Shown: positions 39,301 to 51,300 of the stretch, one piece after another | How positions within the stretch are numbered: position 1 is the stretch's first letter | Layout: every line of letters starts with the position of its first letter | Source of the DNA: Alviniconcha marisindica | Taxonomy: Eukaryota > Mollusca > Gastropoda > Provannidae | Direction of reading: 5' to 3' | DNA length: 64,000 nucleotides | NCBI GenBank assembly: GCA_018857735.1 | Contig: JABMCL010001622.1 | Coordinates: forward strand, 347,001-411,000 | The notes under the pieces: model-generated | Database searches by the model: none | Told to the model about the DNA's origin: nothing | Seen by the model: only the letters and a program-made list of their open reading frames with translations | Made by a program: the position numbers and the translations under genes

Positions 39301-42300
39301 CTGCAGCTAAACAGCACATGCCTCCTGCCGTCTCCTGCAACACAGTGTACACACACATCCCGAGTTCCGGTCAAGGCAGCCACTGACCTCGCTGCTCTGC
39401 TGGGGCCTGAAGACGATGGCATCGCCCAGGAAGGTGAGGAGACTGGAGAGGATGGGCAGAAGGAAGCCGCGCCCCTGCTTGTTGTCTGCCGTGTGGCCCA
39501 GGCACAGGCGGTACAGACCCATGCAGGCCTCCTTGCGCACGTACGGCTGAAACAACACAGTTTAAACCTGTCAATGCAACAACCACAAAGGAGTGTACAA
39601 TGGGTGACAGCAGGCAGGTAAAAAAAACACAAAAAAACTAAAAACCCACCCCAATCCATGTGATTAAAACAAAACAAAAAAGGAAAGAGGCTGCTGCTGG
39701 AATTTAAAAAAAAAGAGTCTGGTTTTAATGCATGCTTCCCCTTGAACTTGTTAATGTAGCTATAAAACCGATGTCCAAACCCACTTTGGACCAACATCTT
39801 TGCCACTGATGGTCACTGGCATTGCAACTTGACTCACAGGTGAAAAGGACGGGGAAAGATTCCCCTCCCTTTCTGCAGCTGACTAACAGCAAATCTGTCA
39901 CTGTGACAAACAACAGGCTTTCCTCCATGGTGAAAGGGAGTACCGGGAGGGGTCCCCTTCCCCCTCCTCACTGAAACCAACAGCAAAGGTTCAAACCCAT
40001 CAAAGGAAGAATCCTGTCCCAACTATAAAAAGGTGGCTAGGTGAGGGATTGAAGCAAATGGTCCTACACCAACAGCAGAAACAGATTACAGCTGAAACAG
40101 ACAGATTACAGCTGAAACAAACAGATTACAGCTGAAACAGATTATAGTTAAAACAAGTGCTTAGTGTTTTACCTCAGGGGCCTCTAGAGTGAGTCGCTTG
40201 AGCCAGGCAGTAAGGTCTGGAGTAGCCGACTGCAGTCCCTGGATTTCAGTGCAGGAGTACGCCATGGAGACCAGCAGTGACAAAGCGCAGCGCACCACTG
40301 AAACCACACAACACACTGCAATGTACACAGCGCACCACTGAAACCACACAACACACTGCAATGTACACAGCGCACCACTGAAACCACACAACACCACTGC
40401 AATTACACAGCGCACCACTGAAACCACACAACACACACTGCAATGTACACAGCGCACCACTGAAACCACACACACACTGCAATGTACACAGCCCCGCCCA
40501 CCACTGAAAACCACACAAAACACAACACACTGCAATGTACACAGCGCACCACTGAAACCACACAACACACACTGCAATGTACACAGGCACCACTGAAACC
40601 ACACAACACACTGCATGTACACAGCGCACCACTGAAACCACACAACACACTGCAATGTACACAGCGCACCACTGAAACCACACACACACGCAATACACAG
40701 CACTGAACCCACAACACACTGCAATGTACACAGCGCACCACTGAAACCACACAACACACTGCAATGTACACAGCGCACCACTGAAACCACACAACACACT
40801 GCAATGTACACAGTGCACCACTGAAACCACACAACACACTGCAATGTACACAGGCACCACTGAAACCACACAACACACTGCAATGTACACAGTGCACCAC
40901 TGAAACCACACAACACACTGCAATGTACACAGTGCACCACTGAAACCACACAACACACTGCATGTACACAGGCACCACTAAACCACACAACACATGCAAT
41001 GTACACAGGCACCACTGAAACCACACAACACATCAGTACACATGCACCACAAACACACAACACTGCAAGTACACAGACAGAACACACACATGAAACCACA
41101 CAACACACTGCAATGTACACAGTGCACCACTGAAACCACACAACACACACTGCAATGTACACAGTGACACCACTGACAACCACACACACACACTGCAATG
41201 TACACAGTGCACCACTGAAACCACACAACACACTGCAATGTACACAGTGCACCACTGAAACCACACTAACACACTGCAATGTACACAGGCACCACTGAAA
41301 CCACCAACACACTGCAATGTACACAGATGCACACACTGTCAAACCACACAACAACATGCAATGTACACAGTGCACCACTAAAACCACACAACACACTGCA
41401 AGTACACAGTGCACCACTGAAACCACACAACACACTGCAATGTACACAGGCACCACTGAAAACACAAACACACTGCAATGTACACAGTGCACCACTAAAC
41501 CACACAACACACTGCAATGTACACAGTGCACCACTAAAACCACACAAACACACTGCAATGAATGACACATGCACATAAAAAATTGCTCACAGGCCAATCT
41601 TTTTCTTTTCTTCACTGGCAAAGAGCAAACTGACACTGCTGCACCCCAAAGAGTTCAAATTTTTTTTTTTAAAATGAATACTTAGAGCACAGGTCTAACC
41701 CGCACAGGCCATAAGCACTTACACATTTTTTACAAATACATATTGTCAAAAATCAATGCATACAACATGAACGCACACACACACACACCAGTTGCATATC
41801 AGGGCAAGGAGACTGAAGAAAAGGTTATTAAAAAGAGAAAGGTTTTCAAGGAAAATTTAAAAGAGCTGACAGAGGTAGAATGGCGGACAGAAACAGGGAG
41901 TTGTTAACATAAAAACCTTTTCTGTACAAATGCTGACACCGCAACCGAATGATGCATGCAGATAAAAATATCTAGCATTTTCAGCCAGTTTGCATCTTTT
42001 GCTTTGTTCCCCTTTAACACCGAAAGCTCTATGCTGTACAACACACCCAGCACTAGAAAACCACGACAGAAACCATGACAAAACCTGATAGAAAAACAAA
42101 ATCAAACTCACCCTCGGCTCTTCCCCAAGAACACAGGTACAACTGGTTGGTATCACTGAAATTAAACACAAACCATCAACACATCATTTCTAGCAACTGC
42201 ATGGTAAAGCAGTTTTATGTGTAGTAAAGCAGTTTTATACTGGTCTTCACACCATTTGTACAGTCTCTTGACTATGGGCCATGTTCTTTTATTATCTTCT

Positions 42301-45300
42301 GCTTCACATTGTGCACACTGGACCTGTGATCCCACATTGCATTCAGATCACTGTCAACTGTGGCCTCTGTGAGTGTGTGTGTTCTGTGTGTATGCATGTA
42401 CATGTGTATGCTGTTTGTGTGCATGTGTATGTGTGTGTGCTTGTCTGTGTGAGTGCATGTGTCTGTGCTGTGTATGTGCGTTTGTCTGTTTGTGTGCATG
42501 TGTTGGTGCATATGTATTTCTGGGAGGCGTTAAAATTAGTTTTTCACAAAACCGGCACTGCCCCAGAGTTATAAAATTAATTTCCTGTCGGGAAGAGTGG
42601 AGAACCCCAAGCCGACCCAAAGCAAAGCCCACCACTACTCACACAGGCAGCGCAGCTTCGTAGAGGATCTGCATGAGGATCTTGAGCACAGCCTCCGAGT
42701 TCAGCACCTTCAGCGTGGACTGCAACCACAACCACCATACAGTCACGCCACACGTCACTCTCACAGGTCAGTTACAACAGACACCACCCTTCAAACTCAA
42801 CTCAGATCACATTTTTTCCCATGTCAATGCTTTGAGGTGGCAACATGCGTTGCATAAAGAAAGTGAAAAGACCTCCATCAAACTGAAACTGGGTCATGGT
42901 CAGCAGTAAGACAAATTCTTCCTGGTTTGTAAGATGCCAGTAACTGACTGACTGATCAACTGACACTTCCATTATCCAATAATCTGAGGGTATTAAAAAA
43001 GACGAAAAAAGTGTGAATATACAACAACAACAAAATATCTGAGGGTTGACCGCTAGGGCTCAGTGTCTCCCTTCTTATTTCCAATAAAGATACATAGTTC
43101 CAGCGTCAACCCTAATTAGTTTTTACACAAAGAAGGAAGTAACTGTTTTTACACAAAGAAGGAAGAAACTGTTTTTACACAAAGAAGGAATTAACTGTTT
43201 TTACACAAAGAAGGACGTAACTGTTTCCACACAAAGAAGGAAGTAACTGTTTTTACACAAAGAAGGAAGTAACTGTTTTTACACAAAGAACTGTTTTTAC
43301 ACAAAGAAGGAAGTAACTGTTTTTACACAAAGAAGTAACTGTTTTTACACAAAGAAGGAAGTAACTGTTTTTACACAAAGAAGGAAGTAACTGTTTCCAG
43401 ACAAAGAAGGAAGTAACTGTTTCCAGACAAAGAAGGAACTAACTGTTTTTACACAAAGAAGGAACTAACTGTTTTTACACAAAGAAGCCGAGAGTAACTG
43501 TTTTTACACAAAGAAGGAAGTAACTGTTTTCACACAAAGAAGGAAGTAACTGTTTCCACACAAAGAAGGAAATAACTGTTTCCACACAAAGAAGGAAGCA
43601 ACTGTTTCCACACAAAGAACTAACTAGCTGTTTTTACACAAAGAAGTAACTAGCTGTTTTTACACAAAGAAGGAAGTAACTGTTTTTACACAAAGAAGGA
43701 AGTAACTGTTTCCACACAAAGAAGGAAGTAACTGTTTCCACACAAAGAAGTAACTAACTGTTTTTACACAAAGAAGGAAGTAACTGTTTTTACACAAAGA
43801 AGTAAGTAACTGTTTCACACAAAGAAGGAAGTACTGTTTCACACAAAGAAGGAAGTAACTGTTTCCACACAAAGAAGGCAGTAACTGTTTGCACACAAAG
43901 AAGGCAGTAACTGTTTGCACACAAAGAAGGCAGTAACTGTTTGCACACAAAGAAGGAAGTAACTGATTGCACACAAAGAAGGCTGTAACTGTTTGCACAC
44001 AAAGAAGGCAGTAACTGTCCAGAAAAAAGGCAGTGACGGTGCCCACCTGCATGACTCTGGGGATGAGGACCTTCTCCTCCAGCCCTCGCAGACGACGCAG
44101 CTTCCTCCTGGGGCTCTCCTGAGCGTCGGCGTCCTCCTTCATGGACTCCACGTCCTGGTGCTCCACCGAGAACTGCATGATGATGCGCAGCAGGTAGGCC
44201 AGGCACTCCTGGTTCCACTGCAACAGGTACAGAGGTACAGGTGAAACACACAGCACGGCATACCAACTTACAGGTGAAACAGCATGGTATACCAACATAA
44301 TAATCACTACAAAAAATAAATTACAAACTTGCTTGACATATTACTGTAATGGTATAGATGACAATTCCCCAAATGCATGCGGATTTATCAAATGTAACGT
44401 GTGTGTGGGGTGGGGGGTCCGATTCCCCAAATGCATGCGAAATGTACCCCAAATGTAATGGGGGGAGTGTCTGGGGATGGCTGGGGGTAGAAAAGAAGCA
44501 TTGATCAACTGATCATCTTTTTCAAAGACAACTGATGACAGCTGTAAAGACTACAGACCTGACTCCACGAGTCTCCTTCCTGGGGCTGTAGTGTTCCATT
44601 CATGAAGATGCTCAGCAGGTGAGACATGCCTCCCTTGGACACAAACTGAAACACAAAGCCCCATATTCAAGTCATAATTTACTCAATTATTCTAGCTTGG
44701 ACACAAACTGAAACACAAAGCCCCATATTCAAGTCATAATTTACTCAATTATTCTAGCTTGGACACAAACTGAAACACAAAGCCCCATATTCAAGTCATA
44801 ATTTACTCAATTATTCTAGCTTGGACACAAACTGAAAAACAAAGCCCCATATTCAAGTCATAATTTACTCAATTATTCTAGCTTGGGCACAAACTGAAAC
44901 ACAAAGCCCCATATACAAGTCATAATTTACTCAATTATTCTAGCTTGGACACAAACTGAAAAACAAAGCCCCATACACAAGTCATAATTTACTCAATTAT
45001 TCCAGCTTGGGCACAAACTGAAACACAAAGCCCCATATACAAGTCATAATTTACTCAATTATTCTAGCTTGGACACAAACTGAAAAACAAAGCCCCATAC
45101 ACAAGTCATAATTTACTCAATTATTCCAGCTTGGGCACAAACTGAAACACAAAGCCCCATATACAAGTCATAATTTACTCAATTATTCTAGCTTGGACAC
45201 AAACTGAAAAACAAAGCCCCATACACAAGTCATAATTTACTCAATTATTCCAGCTTGGGCACAAACTGAAACACAAAGCCCCATATACAAGTCATAATTT

Positions 45301-48300
45301 ACTCAATTATTCTAGCTTGGACACAAACTGAAAAACAAAGCCCCATACACAAGTCATAATTTACTCAATTATTCCAGCTTGGACACAAACTGAAAAACAA
45401 AGCCCCATACACAAGTCATAATTTACTCAATTATTCCAGCTTGGACACAAACTGAAAAACAAAGCCCCATACACAAGTCATAATTTACTCAATTATTCCA
45501 GCTTGGACACAAACTGAAAAACAAAGCCCCATACACAAGTCATAATTTACTCAATTATTCCAGCTTGGACACAAACTGAAAAACAAAGCCCCATACACAA
45601 GTCATAATTTACTCAATTATTCTAGCTTGGACACAAACTGAAAAACAAAGCCCCATACACAAGTCATAATTTACTCAATTATTCCAGCTTGGACACAAAC
45701 TGAAACAGCCACAACTTACACAGTCACTCTACTGATGAAGACACCTTGCAGGCGAAATCAATCCACCAGCGCCGGCTAGTTCAACCTTCCGCTTTGTGCT
45801 GCATACAGCCACTGCTGCACAGTCCACCTACCTTGTTGCTCCAATCCGATGTGTCCGAGTCGCTCCCTTTCTCAGAGCCGCCTTCTGAGGCAAAGGTCAG
45901 GGCATCACCGCCCCCAGTCCTCATCTGGAAAAGCCAAGATCCACCGAGTTATGCACATGTCTATCCACACAATGAAAGAGTCACACAGTTACGCGCATGC
46001 CTATCCACACAATGAAAAAGTCACACAGTTACGCGCATGCCTATCCACACAATGAAAAAGTCACACAGTTACGCGCATGCCTATCCACACAATGAAAAAG
46101 TCACACAGTTACGCGCATGCCTATCCACACAATGAAAAAGTCACACAGTTACGCGCATGCCTATCCACACAATGAAAAAGTCACACAGTTACGCGCATGC
46201 CTATCCACACAATGAAAAAGTCACACAGTTACGCGCATGCCTATCCACACAATGAAAAAGTCACACAGTTACGCGCATGCCTATCCACACAATGAAAAAG
46301 TCACACAGTTACGCGCATGCCTATCCACACAATGAAAAAGTCACACAGTTACGCGCATGCCTATCCACACAATGAAAAAGTCACACAGTTACGCGCATGC
46401 CTATCCACACAATGAAAAAGTCACACAGTTACGCGCATGCCTATCCACACAATGAAAAAGTCACACAGTTACGCGCATGCCTATCCACACAATGAAAAAG
46501 TCACACAGTTACGCGCATGCCTATCCACACAATGAAAAAGTCACACAGTTACGCGCATGCCTATCCACACAATGAAAAAGTCACACAGTTACGCGCATGC
46601 CTATCCACACAATGAAAAAGTCACACAGTTACGCGCATGCCTATCCACACAATGAAAAAGTCACACAGTTACGCGCATGCCTATCCACACAATGAAAAAG
46701 TCACACAGTTACGCGCATGCCTATCCACACAACAATCACAGCAGCCGCACTCCTGGTTCTTATAAACAAAAACATGGGTGCTTTAAAAACTTCTGCCAAT
46801 ACTGAATCCCAATCAGCCTGGGGTACCAGCCTAAAAAACAACAACAAAACGCACTTTTTCCAATACAGAAATCTGTTGTTGTTAATCGCATGATACAGAA
46901 GGAAAAGCATCCCCGCAAAGGTTCAGCAAGTTGAAGACTTAGCAAGTTATGGGTACAGCTGGTCAGGCAATTGAGTCCTATGATAAAACAAACATCTGTT
47001 GAGTTACAAGCATGTCCATCCACTCAGTGGACAGAGCATCCACCCCACCCCACCTTCTTTGCAGTACAAAGGTTTTACTCGTTCAGATGCCGCTCAGTCC
47101 CCTACAAAGTATCCTTGAAACTGCAGACATGGGATGTGTACAATGAAACGAGACCCCCTGAGTGTGTTTAGGGGCCGGATGGGAGAAAAGCGTGCACTGA
47201 CCAGGGCTTTCTTGCGCTGCTGCTTGCCGTACGCCAGCTGCTCCACGATCTGCAGGGAGTAGTAGAGGCGATGGGGGCTGTGGGGGGGCAGCAGCCTGTC
47301 CCAGTCAATCTTGCTGCCGGCATCCCCACTGCCTGCCTCTCCGTCCTGCACACAGCACTCACACTTACCATCTGTCCTCCCACAGTCACAACTCCTCCTC
47401 CCTGCCTCTCCCTTCTGTACACATAGTGCACTCACAGTCTGTTCCCTCATAACCACAACAACTCCTTCCTACCTCTCCGTCCTGCACACACCTCTCACGC
47501 TTACCATCTGTCCTCCCACCACCACATCAACTCCTTCCTACCTCTCCGTCCTGCACACACCTCTCACGCTTACCATCTGTCCTCCCACCACCACATCAAC
47601 TCCTTCCTACCTCTCCGTCCTGCACACACCTCTCACGCTTACCATCTGTCCTCCCACCACCACATCAACTCCTTCCTACCTCTCCGTCCTGCACACACCT
47701 CTCACGCTTACCATCTGTCCTCCCACCACCACATCAACTCCTTCCTACCTCTCCGTCCTGCACACACCTCTCACGCTTACCATCTGTCCTCCCACCACCA
47801 CATCAACTCCTTCCTACCTCTCCGTCCTGCACACACCTCTCACGCTTACCATCTGTCCTCCCACCACCACATCAACTCCTTCCTACCTCTCCGTCCTGCA
47901 CACACCTCTCACGCTCACCATCTGTCCTCCCACCACCACAACAACTCCTTCCTGCCTCTCCGTCCTGCACACACCTCTCACGCTTACCATCTGTCCTCCC
48001 ACCACCACATCAACTCCTTCCTACCTCTCCGTCCTGCACACACCTCTCACGCTTACCATCTGTCCTCCCACCACCACATCAACTCCTTCCTACCTCTCCG
48101 TCCTGCACACACCTCTCACGCTTCCCATCTGTCCTCCCACCACCACATCAACTCCTTCCTACCTCTCCGTCCTGCACACACCTCTCACGCTCACAATCTG
48201 ACCTCCCACCACCACATCAACTCCTTCCTACCTCTCCGTCCTGCACACACCTCTCACGCTTACCATCTGTCCTCCCACCACCACATCAACTCCTTCCTAC

Positions 48301-51300
48301 CTCTCCGTCCTGCACACACCTCTCACGCTCACAATCTGACCTCCCACCACCACATCAACTCCTTCCTACCTCTCCGTCCTGCACACACCTCTCACGCTCA
48401 CAATCTGACCTCCCACCACCACATCAACTCCTTCCTACCTCTCCGTCCTGCACACACCTCTCACGCTTACCATCTGTCCTCCCACCACCACATCAACTCC
48501 TTCCTACCTCTCCGTCCTGCACACACCTCTCACGCTTACCATCTGTCCTCCCACCACCACAACAACTCCTTCCTACCTCTCCGTCCTGCACACACCTCTC
48601 ACGCTCACAATCTGACCTCCCACCACCACATCAACTCCTTCCTACCTCTCCGTCCTGCACACACCTCTCACGCTTACCATCTGTCCTCCCACCACCACAT
48701 CAACTCCTTCCTACCTCTCCGTCCTGCACACATCTCTCACGCTTACCATCTGTCCTCCCACCACCACATCAACTCCTTCCTACCTCTCCGTCCTGCACAC
48801 AGTTCTCATAATCGGACCTCCACCAACCACAGCAACTCCAGACTGCAGCAACTTTCTAAGCTAAAACAACCTGCTCAAGAGACTTCACGGCTGAACCTGT
48901 GAACTGGCTTCTCTACAGGGGAAAACCCCCAGAAGTGATTGATGTTTTACTCCATGGAACAAGCCTTAATGTCAAAATATCTGGTACTCTAAGGGAGTGT
49001 CTGCCACCCAAAAAGAAAAATTGAAACCTAGGCTTTAAAATGGTGCATTCTGGCACTGTGCAACTTTCAGATTTACAAATAAAAACCCCAAATTTAATCA
49101 CTAAAACAAAACAAATAGATCTCTAAATTCTGGTAATCCTGCAGCGTTCACTCCTTTATGACTGCCCACATTCAACTGTTCCAATGATTGTGGTGCTACT
49201 GATCTGTGTGTGTATGCGTGTGTGAAACGGATTAGGGTTAGGGTCCGGGTAAGTTACCCACCCCTAACCCTGCTGGTTACGGAAGCAGGAGCTGAGGGTG
49301 GAGAGCAAGCGGCGTTACCTGCTGAGTGAACCCCTCCAGGTGGGTGGGGCTGGTGGGCAGCATCATCAGCAGCTCCCACACGCTGCGCGACAGGCGACGC
49401 GCATCCGCCTCAACGCAGGCACGCTCCTGGCTGTCCTGCAAGTCACAGTCACACGACAATGGTTACACGCTAATACAATGTAAACGTAAAACAAACACCC
49501 TCTCTCGTTTATATTACCTGCAAATGTGTCACACAAGACTTGGTCTTTGGTACGAGTATCATTTCACTGCTTGTACTAAAAAAAATTATGCAACTTTAAT
49601 TTTATTCAAACCCACATACCCGATCAAGAGAAACTGCTCCAGTAACCTGTTTACTGTCGTATCATCAGCAGGGCAAGACCACAGTCAACTGCACACAACT
49701 GCTGGAAGGCGGAGTTTTTCGCACATGTTCACAGTACCCTATAGTGTTATCAATAAACCCTGTCAACACACAACAGTCCCTCTCTCCCACACTCCCTCCC
49801 AGCAATTCCAGCTGTGAGCTAGTGCTAAGGCACGGCAAATTTTTGTGCCTAAGGAACAAACAAAAAAACTTCCCAACAACATTAATGCTGTCACTGAAGA
49901 TAATGGCAAATGGCAACCAGGAAGACAACCCCTCCCAGCTTCCATACAACACTGACTTCTCCAACATGTTTCAAAAGAAGAAGTGGTTTTCGAGGAGCGT
50001 GCAGCCAGCTCACCATATGCTCCACCTCCGACCCCATGTCACTGAGGTTCTCCAGCAGCGTGAACAGGTTTCCAAAGTGAGGCTCCTGCGTCAGCAGGTT
50101 CTGGGGGATCTTGGCTCTGTCGGGGACCGGCAGGCATGAAGAAGGCAGCGAGCCGTCATGCTTCTTGGGCGGGCGGCTGGCGCCCACGGAGACAAACACC
50201 AGCTGTGAACAAAGCCAGCAAAGTCGGTAAATTCACAATGCACAGCTGTTGTGAGCAGTAAACACAGCAACGGGCTATCACAGCAACAGGCTATCACACA
50301 AACACCAGCTGTGAGAAAAGGCAACCGTCAGTAAAACAGCAACGTACAGCTGTTGTGAGCAGCAAACAAAGCGACGGGCTATCACAGCAACAGGCTATCA
50401 CACAAACACCAGCTGTGAGAAAAGGCAACCGTCAGTAAAACAGCAACGTACAGCCGTTGTGAGCAGCAAACAAAGCAACAGGCCATCATACAGGCACAAA
50501 CTTAGTTTCTGAATCAGCAATGTCCGATAGTGATGCTGAAACTGGGGACAGCTTTATGCGACAAACTCTACAAGGATACAGGGAGCGCAGTATGCACATG
50601 GGAACACAGACCAGCACCACCTCCCACCACCCAAGTGCTTCCCCCCACCTCCCAAAACCCCAATAACAACAAAAATTCCAGATTTCTTGGGTCTGTCGTT
50701 CACTGACAGGCGAGGGGGACATGGGCGTGTCACTGACTGACAGCCTCACAGCCCGGTCCCTCCCATCTCACCTGCGTGTCCTTGATCTGCATCTCCCCGA
50801 GGGTCTTCTCATCCAGGTCGACGGTGAGCTCCTGGCCGAGGGTGATGATGCGAATGGGCCCGTCGCCCAGCATGGCGCCCAGGATGGGGGAGAGGAGGCC
50901 ATGGCCCTGCGGGGGAGGCTCCGGCACCTGCTGCCGCTGCTGTTGCTGCTGCTTCTGCAGCATCTCCCACCACCGCGTCACCTCTGCCCGCAGCTCCGAC
51001 ACCAAGTCTGTGGTCAGCATGTCCAACTGGGTCTGTGGACAGGGGGAGATAAGGGCATGAGTATCGGTGCCAATGTCCAGCTGGGTCTGTGGACAGGGGG
51101 AGATAAGGGCATGAGTATTGGTGCCAATGTCCAGCTGGGTCTGGGGACAGGGGGAGATAGGGGCGTGAGTATCGGTGCCAATGTCCAGCTGGGTCTGGGG
51201 ACAGGGGGAGATAGGGGCGTGAGTATCGGTGCCAATGTCCAGCTGGGTCTATGGGGAGGGAAGGATGGGTGTGTGTGCATCAATAACAATGTCCAGCTGA

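Noticed and set aside
40161..41636. 491-residue minus-strand ORF rich in Cys, Val and Trp
   Set aside because: It is the readthrough of the 40-bp acceptor array upstream of exon 24. Only its last 41 codons are conserved USP34 sequence.
45948..46733. CRISPR-like regular array of identical repeats
   Set aside because: The 40-bp units are directly abutting with no variable spacers, and the locus is an intron of an animal gene. It is a minisatellite.
47311..48201. 296-residue plus-strand ORF of TPLTLTICPPTTTSTPSYL repeats
   Set aside because: A 69-bp unit equals 23 codons, so the ORF is a by-product of the array; it is antisense to the gene.
49230..49272. Interstitial telomere repeat
   Set aside because: Only two TTAGGG-like units facing an inverted CCCTAA; too short, better described as a small hairpin.
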